The position numbers and the translations under genes are program-made. The notes under the pieces were generated by a model. The model did not search any database. It worked only from the letters and a program-made list of their open reading frames with translations, and was not told the DNA's origin. A stretch of DNA of 64,000 nt from NCBI GenBank assembly GCA_020740775.1, contig JAHEWK010000023.1:124001-188000 (forward strand). The letters are read 5' to 3'. The stretch comes from Ilyonectria destructans (taxonomy: Eukaryota > Ascomycota > Sordariomycetes > Hypocreales > Nectriaceae). The first letter of the stretch is position 1, and every line of letters starts with the position of its first letter. Positions 1 to 10,446 of this stretch are shown piece after piece.

Positions 1-3000
1 TCATAAGGGACAAATGCATAGCAACCTACTTCCGTCCTTGTATGCGTGTTATGTTCTCCCGTTTTCGAACCGATAATTGAGAATGGAGCTGGTCACGCTA
101 GCAGTTGATGACGTATTGTCCTATGTCGTTAGTTTGTATCAGCGATTGTGTTCTTTCACAGTACGTCAGGGTAGGCAAGATGCCATCCATACATACATCT
201 CCAACTGCTGAGTCTCGATCGTCGTCAACCTCGATTGAGGGTCAGCTCATGTTCGTATCGTACAGAGTCGTGGAGAAGAGGTTGTACATCAACGTGTATG
301 ACAGGGTCTGCACCGGGTGTGGCCATTTCGCCAAGCATGAAACAGCTTCAGGTGCGCGCTGAGGTCCTTCGTCGCTAAGTGGGTATTGAGGTTGGAGGAG
401 AGATTTGCCCTGGGTTTGTCCCTCAAGGATGGACGGGCGGTCGGATTTAATACCGCGCCCCCCCCCCACCCTTGTTTGTCACTCAAAGGAGCCAATGATG
501 CTTCATTTAGGTGTGGCGTTGTTGTCTCTCCTCTCATCGGGAGGATGTGCTCCACCAACAGACTGCGGCCTTGGCCAACACACAACCACTGCGAAAAAAG
601 TACCCACATGTGATGCATGCGATGCATGCGAGTAGTGAGGTCTGACGATTTCCTCCCGCCAACAATGCTCTACTGTAAGCTAGACGAGCATTGAGTTTGG
701 AAAAGATAAATTCGCAGCGACACCACGCCGTCTTTCGTTCTTAGTTGGGTAGCCTGATTGAGAAGAGAGAAGAAGCTTAATATTAGTTCCCGCCGCTGTT
801 AAGTCAAAACGTCACGACGATCATCTACCCCGCACTTTCTGGTGGAGGGTATGGTTGAATGGTGAACGGTAAGCATATGGGCCACAGAAAGCAAAGGCCG
901 AACTGGGGAAAAGGCGAAATTCTTTCAGCAGCAGCCCGGATGCTTCGCCATCTAAACGCACCAAGGATTCTTCGTCTGGTAGAGAGGCGAGTGACAGGGG
1001 GGTAGAGGCCGTGAACGACGAATATATCCCCATCGACCCGCGGCTTGAGCCGGAATTAGCGGGTCACGAGACGGGATCAATGCTTGTAGCAGATTAGCAT
1101 TTGATGCAGCACCGCAAAAGACTTTACGAAGTAGAACTGGGCGCCAGACTGATACAGAAATGGAGACTTCACAGAGTTCGAGTCAGACAAACGAGATGCA
1201 TCTGCTCTATCAAGTGCGGCAGCCACGTACGCTAGTTCTGTCCCCTTTCTAAGCAGATCTTGTCGAGTGCAAAACAAAAAAAAAGCCAGATCCAGTGCCC
1301 CGATCCTCTGAACCTTCCCCCACGTCATGCTATAAAGCAACGCCGGTGTCAAGGTTGACTAAAAACTGGGGCGGTGGTTATTCGAATCTCGTGGATGACA
1401 TTGGCCGCTGGTGCTCGTGGTAACAGTGGGGTCGAATTGTGATTGTGGGGATCATCGTGCAGGGATCCCGGGTCGCCTAACAGTGGATGCAAATATCAGA
1501 CTCGAGTAAGACGAAGAATGGGGAAAGATGAATGGGTCATATCGTACGTGAAGCGTTCGACGACCTATATCTGCACTTCTTGAAAAGTTTCCAGCAAAGA
1601 AGAATAACTGCTGGCAGATTCATCACCACACCGATGATAGCAATAACAGCCTCTGAATTCAGGGCCATTACAGGTCAGGCTAACAGTTAAGGGCGCGGGG
1701 CGCGGTTATACCCGTGGACTAATTGCCAGCAATGAATCGTCCAGGGCAATGAAATAGGAGAGCGCAAGGAAGAAGGAAGTAATTAATGTCAAGCATGCTG
1801 GATTGACATTTTGCCCAGTTCAGTTTGGGCTTAATTATGAAGCCAAGAGCAGTGTACTGGTGCAAAAGGAAGGGTGGTAACGGGGGAGCGAGGCTTGATA
1901 TATCAGACACCAAACACCAAAGCACGGAGTCGACGGGGAAAGGCTTGGGAGCGAGGTCCCGCCGAGGGTGGGTTGATGGGCAGATGTGGAGGTGGTGGAT
2001 GTGGAGGATGTGGAGGCATGGGAGGGGCGGCCGGCATGCGACAGGGGCCACTGCAAGTGCTGGGATATGGGTTGCAGGGGTGACCCTAGGTGGTCTAGGT
2101 GGTAGGGTAGGGATAAGGGGGAAGGGGTGCTCGAACCTGCTCCTGCTCTCTCGGTGCTTGGTGCCTGAGGGAACCAGCAGGGCAGGCAGTGAACAGGCAG
2201 TGACTCTTTGTCTTGCCGTGCAAAAGGTACGTACCCCTCTACGGCCGGTCAAGCTAACTAGCTTTTTGAAGTTCTGTAGCTGTGCCATTTATTAGTTCAA
2301 TATCCAAAATCGAGAACAAAATGGTCCTTGTGCAGATTACCGTCGCTCCCGCAGGCCGGCAAGCCGCACACCCTCCCGCCCGTAGCTCTCCGTCACCACC
2401 TACGTAACGTCCGGCTCCCAGCCTTCCTGTTGCGACGCTTTTTTGCATGTCAGACAAGGCGAGGCCGATAGAACGAGCTGATCGCGACGCGCCGTTTTTC
2501 TTACCCGCTCCCGTGGGCTTGGGTCTAGCAATGGGAGAGGGGTGTCGCGATGGAACCGGACGGGACCGGGGTGGGTGCGGTGGCTCCAACTCGCCCTGGG
2601 GACAACACCATCAAAGTCGCGGACATCCATGGATGGTAGCCTAGCTCTGCGGCTCGGCGCGCATGTTGCGCAGACCCGATGTGGACTTGCTACTAAAACA
2701 AAAATTGGTTCTGGGTGTCCTGAGATGAGATATTGGTTTCCTGATTGCGTTGACTGGTCGACGATTAGGAGCGAACAGCATGTCACTTGCTGGTTCTGGA
2801 AAGTACTATCGCACGTGATGCATTAAGCGTGCGATCGGATAAACCTCGCCGCCGTTCCCCTGTAGCTTAGAAGACGTCAGCCACTGTGGCTACGGTAAGT
2901 CCTGCTGGCAAGTGGAAATCCGCTTTTTAAGGGTCCTGGCTCAGAGTCCCGCCCAAGCAAGGGGCGATGGGCTTTCGCAGACCTGGTGGATTGAACACGC

Positions 3001-3400
3001 CGCTTTGCCGATGGCAATATAGTGAATCCAAGGTAGGCTACCTCCTTCGTTTAGCTCAAAGGCCAGTAGGCAGTTGACAACCCTGCCGATCCATATGTCA
3101 AAATATATTCCATCTATACGGTTTGTCCCCCGAGCGAAACAAATTCTATCACGGCGGTTCGATGGAGAACACGTCAGTCAACCAGGCTGTGCTCGAGGTG
3201 CCGGCACAGGACGACTATGCCGGCTCCGTGGGCAAGACTTGACACGGGATTCTGTAGCCCCAACTCTACTTGTTGGAATTTTCTCCAGCCGTTCCGTTCG
3301 GGCCCGGCTTAGCTTCGGCTCACCTCTCACTCACCCTCAGCCCACACCGCTAAGAATTGTCAACTTTCGATGAGGGGCCGAAAAGTGTCCCCTCCAAAGA
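1..3400. other. Gene-poor region, no supported gene
   Basis: Open frames here are short, overlap on both strands and show no recognisable domain or intron structure. The stretch near 1.98-2.04 kb is a G-rich (GGTGGATGTGGAGGATG-like) simple repeat that makes spurious glycine- and histidine-rich frames on both strands. I see no tRNA cloverleaf, no transposon ends and no convincing exon. Confidence 0.5.
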
Positions 3401-3414
3401 GCAAGGGAACAGAA

Positions 3415-3798
3415 CTAGGACATTCTTCGCACAAGGTCTCCCGTGGTACGAATAGCGCAAGATGCTGCACGGTTGCCCTTCAGGGGATGAGTTAGCCTCT
3501 CCAATAATGCCTGCCGGCAGAGTAGTTGCCATACGTACCTCCGATGGCACGACTCCTCCTCGTCGTGGGCAAAGTCCTTGCTTAGGTAGCCGTCAAGGCA
3601 GACGGTAGCTGCTTGCTTGGCCGCCTGAGCACCTGAACCCAGCGAGTACCGTAAAAACTCTGTCAACTCGCGCAGCGAGGGAATTGGAGCCTGTATGAGG
3701 TCCCGGCTGCCTGAGGCCACAGCCGCCGTAGGCGGTCGTGGGCTTCCTTCAACATATTTCAAACGTGATTTACATACAAGAACATAACAAAGAGACAC
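3415..3798 (-). pseudogene. Fragment of an unrecognised coding repeat
   Basis: An open frame of 127 codons whose first third (roughly 3674-3760) recurs at 48817-48895 with about 90 percent identity. Both copies keep a peptide of the form PTAAVAS.S.DL.QA.IPS, so the repeat may derive from a protein-coding element. In this copy it is followed by the 28-base string that also forms the inverted ends of the MITE at 36 kb. The family is not recognised. It could equally be a non-coding repeat that happens to be open. Confidence 0.3.
3649..3674 (+). repeat. Copy of the MITE terminal inverted repeat
   Basis: The string beginning TACCGTAAAAACTCTG and ending CGCGCAG is identical to the left terminus of the 148-bp MITE at 35957-36104. 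No partner terminus is seen within the neighbouring few kilobases, so this is a solo end or a sequence from which the MITE terminus derived. Confidence 0.55.
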
Positions 3799-4194
3799 TG
3801 CATCATTGGTTAGCTACAGGCGAAGGACTGAAAACGTTAGTGGACTGGTTAATTGAATTAGAAAGATCCGCCACGCTAGTGCAGCCAACAAGTTCAACCA
3901 TATGCAAGGACGGACTCGGGCTGACTCTGTAAACGCGTTTTTGAGTGTCGGGCAGCGAAGCGATGGCCGACTTCTCATTCCACTGCTGCCTTCTTCTCCT
4001 TGACTGTTTCTTCCCCTTCCCGCCCGCCATCCTCCCCAACCACCTCGTCTGCCCATAAAACTGCGCTCCGCCTCCTCTTTTCCTTGACTCTGCCCTTCTG
4101 CCAAAACGGCAATACCAACCATATTATACCACCCTAATAACTCTTCAATTTGCCGCGGCAAAATACCCATCGTCCTGCTTCGGGCTCGTATCCT

Positions 4195-4860
4195 CTCGAC
4201 GCATTACGGGCGTCTTCCCCTCTCCCCGCTTCCAACGGGTTACGGGCGCCTCCCCCCTCTTCCACCTTCCAACGGGTCCCTCCAACGGGTTATGGGCCCT
4301 TCCCCCTTCCAACGGGTTACGGGCTTCTTCCCCCCCTCCAATGGGCCTCTTCCCTCTTCAACGGGTTACGGACCTCGTCCCCCTCTCGACGACTTACGGG
4401 CCTCTCATCACTCCAACGGGCTGCCGGCGGCCCTTCCCCCTTCCCTTCCCCCCTTCCAACGGGTTACGGACCTCTCCCCTTTCCAACGGGCCTCTTCCTC
4501 CTATTCCCCCTTTCAACGGGTTACGGGTTACGGGCTACGGTCCTCTTCTATCTTCCATCTTCCAACGGGTTACGTGCCTCTTCCACCTTTCAACGGGATA
4601 AGGATCTCTTCCCTTTCTAACGGGTTGCCGGCCTCTTCCCCTTCCCCCCCTCCAACGGGTCCCTCCAACGGGTTACGGGCATCTCCCCCCTTCCCTCTCC
4701 AACGGGTTACCGGCGCCCCTTCTTCTTCCACGGGTTACGGACCTCTTCCCTTTCCAACGGGTTACGGGCCTCTTCCCCCTCTTCCCCCTCTCGACGACTG
4801 ACGGCCTCTTCCCACCTTCCAACGGGCCGCGGGCGACCCTTCCCCCTTTAACGGTTACCG
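4195..4860 (+). repeat. Pyrimidine-rich minisatellite
   Basis: About twenty imperfect tandem units built on TTCCAACGGGTTACGGGCC followed by a C/T-rich spacer of variable length, giving periods of roughly 20-40 bases. Two units carry CTCGACGACTTACGG instead. Three frames stay open across it because the unit lacks stops, which produces apparent proteins rich in NGL/RVT/GYG that are almost certainly not genes. The array stops abruptly near 4860, followed by C/T-rich non-repetitive sequence. Confidence 0.9.
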
Positions 4861-6052
4861 ATACTCCTTCCTGATTCTATCCTCTCTCTCCCTCTCCCCC
4901 TCCAATACCCTCCTTTCCCTGCTTATCCGCTTTTTTTGTTATTACTGGAAGTAGTGCCCCTTTATACAATCACTGTCCCTCTATATAGCTGCTGCTCTCT
5001 TATGCCAGCATCAACTTATACTGCACAGCCGCCGTATCACTACAGATATGCCATTTCCTAACCCGGCCCAATACCCTCCTTTCAACTGAACTACATCGGA
5101 CCCACTTTTAGTCTTATTATAACATCTTGATGACTAAAGTAACTATTTCGCCCTCCAAACCTCCATTACGGACCCTCTGATGCCTGGGCCCTACTCGGCC
5201 TCGCCCCGCTATTCTCTGACTTCTCTGCCAGCTCCGTCCCTGAACTTTCTTCTAAAACTCTGTCCTCTAAATCCCACTGCCCAGCCTGATCTAGCCCTCA
5301 CCCTAGTCCAATTCTAACTCTGAACTTTATATCCGGAGCCCTACTCTAATACTAAAGCCTATTATACTTATAGCTACCCTATACCCGACTCTAAACTCAG
5401 TTACTTTTATAACTCAACTCTCTCCTGTAAATATTTTTCCCCCGCAGCTGCTGTTAGCGCTACGATAGGGGAAAACTTTTCACAGGCCACCAAGGCTAGC
5501 AATAGCTGCTAGGGCCCATCGGGGCACTAACAGCAGGCAGATGAGGGGTTAAGAGAGTTGACCTCATCTGTATTGCAACAGCCACGGCCGCAGCAACGGC
5601 AACGGGGGACGATACCGCCCACGACAAGCTGATCTCCCTACGGGCCCGACCTCGGCTATAGCAATGGAATACCCTCGACCAGGAAGACCCAGCCGCTGTC
5701 GCCCAAGGCAGAGATTCGGTAAGGGGAAGCCAGCGACATACGCTCTGCAACTTGAGAAAAACGATCAGCGGAGGGTCTGACTCTGTCATTGTATGACCAT
5801 AGCTTTGGAGGTCAACCCCCTTTGGCTCCGAGCCTGGCTCTTGCAATCCGGCTCTTGTAGCCCAGCTCTTGCAATCCAGCTCTTCTAGCCCGGCTCCCTC
5901 GCGGGCCTACGCATTTGGGTCTTCCACAGTCCCCTACACAAAGACTGATTGATCGCCGCAGTAGGCATACTGCGCCCGGACTGCACGCGTATCGAGCAAG
6001 CGGGCCTGATAACTTCTATTCTGCAATGTTAGATGACGGGATTGGAGGAGTC
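4861..6052. other. Non-coding stretch with a short tandem repeat
   Basis: Low-complexity C/T-rich DNA to about 5.4 kb, then unique sequence. At 5826-5895 there are about five units of a 14-15 base repeat of the form GGCTCTTGCAATCC. No gene is supported. If the neighbouring truncated hAT (9.04-9.98 kb) had once been continuous with this side of the inserted element, its C-terminal region should lie here, but no matching frame was found. Confidence 0.5.
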
Positions 6053-9037
6053 CAGCGCTCCGAACAAAGCAAAACAAAACAAAATTGACCACTATTTTGT
6101 TTTGTTTTGAAATAATACAGGCTGATATTGATTTGGTATTGATTTGTATTGAATATTACCAAAATGCTATCAAAGGCTTAGTAAGTCGGGAGACAGCCAA
6201 CAATCATTGGATCTGTAAGCAACATACGTGCTTCAAATTGCCCCATTTCCCAGCCAAAACTTGAGGCATATGAGCTTCTCGATTGTCAAATCTTTCAGAC
6301 TGTGCCTCTGCGTTGATACCGCCAATTTGCAATGGCTGAACGTTCTCTCGCACTCACACGAAGTGGCCGGAATTGACAGTATATCGAAGGCCATTTTTGC
6401 TAGCCGTGGCAACGAATCCTGGTGCTGCCGCCACCACTCTAACGGGTCCTTCACAGGTAACAACGGCCCCGAGAAGTAGGAAGTAAGCTCATCCTTCTGT
6501 GTTAAGTCCTCAGGCTTATCGTAGAAGTCGTCATCGATGAGGTAACATGGCTGGGCCTGATCAACCGGCTGGTTATCTCGAAGGTCAAGCTTGTTGTATT
6601 CGTCGTCGAAGAACTTCGTGAAGGTGGAAAACACGTGTTGAGCATGTTCTTCATCAAGGTTCTTCTCAATCCATCGCTTCTTGAGGCCAGGGTGTAGGAT
6701 CATCGCTGCCCAGTAGGCAGGCGAGTGGTCGAGAGTAGCAATGTATTTCTCAATTTTAAAGATCGCTACTGAAAGACTGGCACGCAAAGCGTGAAGGTTC
6801 TTATCGTCAGAGAAAGTAGGATCTTCGGAATTGCCGGATTTGCCAGATTCGCCAGATTCGCACATAATAGTGGCTCGGATCGTGCCAGGTAACTTCATGG
6901 CGGAACCTCCGTATCGCTCCGGGAGTCGTCTTTCGCGCTGCGGTCGCTGCGATTGAGATTCCAGCGGCGTGGTCGGTCGCAGAGCCGGAACTTCGTCACC
7001 GATGAATATGGAGCGGCCGGCATATTCAGCGCCGGTTATTTCTTGATTGACGAGCTCGTCGGCGTAGACCTTTTTCTTCTCGTGGAAGTGGTCGAGGAGA
7101 TAGTATAACGAAGCCGCTACTTCCGCGAAATGAGACGCCCTGCTTTCGAATAGCTTCGTGAGCCGTTGACAAGGCGTGAGTATTTCAATCGCGATCGCGA
7201 GGAAAGACCAGTCGTCGTCATGCAATACGTATTCCGCAGGGAGGCGGCGTTTGGCGTCCCTCTCTTGAAGCGCCCTCCTCTGGAAAACCTCGATCGGATC
7301 TTTTAACTTCATCGCTCTCTCTGCAGAGGCGAGGAAAGAGTTCCATCTCGTATCGTTATCCTGCTTTACCATCAACCGGCCAAGGTCGCGAAGGTTCCAG
7401 AGGACCTGGCCGAATTCAAGGAGCTCCTCCTCCGTAAGCTTTCCGTAGGTAAGGTCGAGAAACCGCTCTCTCCGCTGCGGAGATCTTCTGATCCAGCCCA
7501 TCAGGTTGTGTAACCTTTGAATTGCTGACGATTGACGCCAGTCTTCAAGGAATTTGATCTCTTCTAGCAAAGATTTATACTCCTCTGAGTGAGGATCAAG
7601 CTTCTTGAGCGCCTCCTTCTTCGAGCCTCCGAGGAATCCGGTTGCGACGAGGTTTATTTGGTGATTAACGCAGCGAATCCTGCGTTGAGCGCTAAGCTCT
7701 GCGATTTCGTCAGTGGCAGATTCTGCACCTGAAAGACCGCAAAAGAGCTCCGTAACTGCGCCGTCGCACGAGTCTGCGTTATCAGCAGTCAAGTAGCCGA
7801 GAGTCTCGGAGATCGCGAAATCTTCGATTACGCTCTGTAAAACTGGGCCGAGATTCTCACCACCGTGACCGCCGAGTACGCGTTTGAGGGCTAGGAAGCG
7901 AGATTGAAGCTGTTGCGAGGCGCTGACGAAGTGAACGGTGATACCGAGGAGCGCGTATTGATTCGGGGAGGTCCAGAGATCGAAAGAGAGATGCTTCTTG
8001 TAAGGGGAGGCGGCGAGCTCTGTTTTCAGGAGCCCTTTCTGTGATTCGACCCCGGCGTTGAGCCACGATTTGACAGTATCTCCGCACAGAGGCAGAAGCT
8101 CCTGAACAAGATCCTTATTTAACAAGCAGAGAAGCTGGCGAAAAAGCGGGTGTTCGATTCCAGAGAAGGGAATATTCGCCTTCGATATCCAGCCTAACAG
8201 TGTATCTCGGAAAGTCTGCCCCGTCGATTTACTCACAACAGCCTTCCGCAGGCTCTCCTGTAGAGTCCTCTGACTCTTCTGTGGGCGCGGATTCGCTTCA
8301 GAACCAGTCGAATCGCTTCCCTCTACGGAAGAGGTACGAGAGCGAAGAAGTCTGTGATGCTGCCGCAAGTGGTCCAGCGGTCCAGAAGTCGTACCTCTAG
8401 GCAGGGAAAAAATCGTTGTTATACCATGCTCATCACAGAGATCACAGAGCCAGTATTCGCCACAGTTTCGGTGCTCGCGATCGAGCTTGACGAAGCGTGA
8501 GCCGTACGGTTCGATCGGGGATCTTTTCTTCCGTTTTTTATCCACCCACTCCGACCGAATATAGGGCTTGCTGTTAATTAGGATCTTCGGCATATCGCAT
8601 ACTGCACTTGGGAGGTTTGCTTCGTCGACATCATCAAGTTGGTCCTTTACGCTGCGAGCTCGGCGAAGAACTGAAAAGGCGCCACCACCGGCGTGCGGAA
8701 TGTTTGTGAGAGCCCCGGAAGACTGACTGGCTGACTGGCTAGGCGTCAGGCTCGATACCGACGAGGAATCGTCGAAAAATGGATCGTTGGGGTTAGCCAT
8801 CTTGACGATGTTGGCGATGGGCCCATGTGCAAAAATTTGACTGGAAAAGTGGACTATTGGGCCTTGGGAAGCACTTACCCTATGGCCGACTGACAGGGGG
8901 GATTTTGCCAAAATATACCAAAATTACCAATACAAAACGGTAGGCTAGTATTGTTTTGAATAGCTTCAATTTTGCTTTGTTTTGTATTGATTTATATTGA
9001 TTTGATTTGGTAGTGTTTTGTTTTGTTCGGAGCGCTG
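6053..9037 (-). mobile_element. hAT DNA transposon, full length
   Basis: A 2985-bp element with terminal inverted repeats that start CAGCGCTCCGAACAAA on both ends and differ at one base over about 20 positions. CAG-type termini are usual for hAT elements. Both subterminal regions carry repeated ATTGATTT motifs, as expected for transposase binding sites. It encodes one long uninterrupted transposase on the minus strand. The flanking 8-mers (GAGGAGTC left, CTCTGTTC right) do not match, so no target duplication is visible. The right end abuts the broken coding frame of another hAT transposase. Confidence 0.85.
6233..8800 (-). CDS. hAT family transposase
   Basis: An intact 855-codon frame counted from the ATG at 8800; the frame is open further upstream but that part overlaps the element's terminal region. 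Domains in order: a serine-rich N-terminus; a BED-type zinc finger at about residues 75-130 (CDLCDEHG then H-R-Q-H-H); an RNase H-like catalytic region including the SFDLWTSPNQYALLGIT strand and the CVNHQINL segment; and the C-terminal hAT dimerisation domain (DPLEWWRQH, then FDILSIPATSCECERTFS). The enzyme cuts and pastes the element in the nucleus. Absence of stops or frameshifts suggests it was active recently. Charged insertions near residue 640 (P-L-E-S-Q-S-Q-R-P-Q-R-E-R-R) are element-specific. Confidence 0.9.
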   Translation of the reverse strand: MANPNDPFFDDSSSVSSLTPSQSASQSSGALTNIPHAGGGAFSVLRRARSVKDQLDDVDEANLPSAVCDMPKILINSKPYIRSEWVDKKRKKRSPIEPYGSRFVKLDREHRNCGEYWLCDLCDEHGITTIFSLPRGTTSGPLDHLRQHHRLLRSRTSSVEGSDSTGSEANPRPQKSQRTLQESLRKAVVSKSTGQTFRDTLLGWISKANIPFSGIEHPLFRQLLCLLNKDLVQELLPLCGDTVKSWLNAGVESQKGLLKTELAASPYKKHLSFDLWTSPNQYALLGITVHFVSASQQLQSRFLALKRVLGGHGGENLGPVLQSVIEDFAISETLGYLTADNADSCDGAVTELFCGLSGAESATDEIAELSAQRRIRCVNHQINLVATGFLGGSKKEALKKLDPHSEEYKSLLEEIKFLEDWRQSSAIQRLHNLMGWIRRSPQRRERFLDLTYGKLTEEELLEFGQVLWNLRDLGRLMVKQDNDTRWNSFLASAERAMKLKDPIEVFQRRALQERDAKRRLPAEYVLHDDDWSFLAIAIEILTPCQRLTKLFESRASHFAEVAASLYYLLDHFHEKKKVYADELVNQEITGAEYAGRSIFIGDEVPALRPTTPLESQSQRPQRERRLPERYGGSAMKLPGTIRATIMCESGESGKSGNSEDPTFSDDKNLHALRASLSVAIFKIEKYIATLDHSPAYWAAMILHPGLKKRWIEKNLDEEHAQHVFSTFTKFFDDEYNKLDLRDNQPVDQAQPCYLIDDDFYDKPEDLTQKDELTSYFSGPLLPVKDPLEWWRQHQDSLPRLAKMAFDILSIPATSCECERTFSHCKLAVSTQRHSLKDLTIEKLICLKFWLGNGAI

Positions 9038-9976
9038 CTCTGTTCGCCAGTGAAGACATAACAGCTCCAAGTTGTGTTCCCCAACGAGTGATGGCTGGTG
9101 TAATAAAAGCCTTCTGTTTACCGTAACACTCAAACTGATAAGCACGAAGTCGTGCGAGTTGGAGCCTGGCCTTCTTAAAGAACGTGATGATTCTCATAAC
9201 TTTCTTAAGGACTGAAGCCCATCCCTCCAATTCCACGATGTCTTTCACCAGAAGTTGAAGACGATGGGAATCACACAAAATGAAGAAACAATACCTGAAG
9301 TCACGCATATTCTTCATCTCGGCGTGGAGTTTCCGCATTGTCGAGTATGTATCTATGCAGATAGAGTTCATGCGAGAGAATCCTGGAAGTCCTCTCCTTC
9401 CTTCGTGAATATCTCTTCCAAGAGTGGCTGGATTAGGCGAATGGTATTCACGGCTGTGTGCTCCTCATTCCGTGTATTAACAGTCTTCCAATAGAATGTA
9501 ACTGAGTTGGGAACTGAGATCGAAATGTTGACAATACGGTTGTTGCTTACGTCGCTGGAAGCGTCAAAGATGACATTGAGATGATCAGCATCGTCGAGGA
9601 TCTCCTTGACTTGGACTCGGTAATCTTGGTAGGCTTCAGGAAGCATGGAGGCAATTCGATCACCGCTAGGGGGTTTGTACGCTGGCTTGAGCATTTGGAT
9701 GAACTCAATCATGCCAGAGTCTTCGAAGGTGGTGTATGGCTTGCCAGACTTAAAGATGGCGAGGGCTGCAGCTCGATCGAACTGATCTTTAGACTTTCGA
9801 TCTATCATGGACAGAGCCGTAGTGATTCGGGGCTGGCGATCAACATGGCCTGCAGCTTGTTGGAAACCAAGACAGTCTTTGACAAGATGATTCTGTTGCC
9901 GTTGGACGTGCTTGGCCATGGTTTTAGAGCAGTATTTGCACCGAACGTGTTCGAAGAAGAGACTTGCCTCTGCCAT
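9038..9976 (-). pseudogene. Truncated second hAT transposase
   Basis: Two overlapping minus-strand frames encode the first half of a different hAT transposase. The 202-codon part starts with a BED-like finger (CKYCSKTMAKHV..QQNHLVKDC) and continues into the DUF659-like RNase H region (VIFDASSDVSNNRIVNISI). The next frame, shifted near 9370, continues with FFILCDSHRLQLLVKDI and TRWGTQLGAVMSSLANR. It then runs into the inverted repeat of the hAT at 6053-9037. The C-terminal dimerisation domain is missing on both sides. An extended N-terminal reading (GKDFDKFVK before the ATG at 9976) is possible. A frameshift plus truncation make it non-functional. Confidence 0.8.
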
Positions 9977-10099
9977 CTTGACGAATTTATCGAAATCTTT
10001 GCCAAGTGCGCGGTTGATTGAGGTTGTCGGTGAGGGGACTGTGACGGTACAAGGGCACGAACGAGGTCGGGTGCGACTTGGGCAAAATGATTGTTTACC

Positions 10100-10446
10100 A
10101 AGGAGAGAAAGAGATTCCTAAGGAAAGCTCTGACTTAAGCTATTTACACAAATTCATGAAGTGAGACTATTCATCAAGTATGAAAGTCACATGATCGTTC
10201 CCTCACACCTTGTTTATTCGAGTGAACCTCGACCTTCACCCCTTTCCTAATATTCTCATTCCGACGACCCAAAAGATATTCGGCAGACTTCAGTCCAAAA
10301 TCCTTAGCATGTTTCCCAGCCGCCGAGCTCCTTTCGCCTGTGCCTCAAACTCCATGCTTCCTTAGATCCGAGAATTGCCCCAAGCATCCTCCATCTTAAT
10401 AGCTTCCAAAAACTAGAAACGCCAACCCCGGACACACTGCAGTCCT
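10100..10446. other. Intergenic, 3' flank of the 10.4-12.9 kb gene
   Basis: No open frame or repeat with support. It probably holds the 3' untranslated region of the minus-strand gene that ends at 10447 and the terminal remnant of the truncated hAT. Confidence 0.4.

Noticed and set aside
1719..2295. Long overlapping frames on both strands rich in Gly, Trp or His
   Set aside because: They come from a G-rich simple repeat; both strands are open at once and no family matches.
2850..2960. Possible tRNA gene
   Set aside because: No acceptor stem pairing or TTCRA loop could be drawn.
4150..4801. Three overlapping plus-strand frames of 86-169 codons
   Set aside because: They are translations of the minisatellite unit, present in all frames, with no domain or start context.
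4195..4860. CRISPR-like array
   Set aside because: Unit and spacer lengths vary, spacers are low-complexity, and the genome is eukaryotic.
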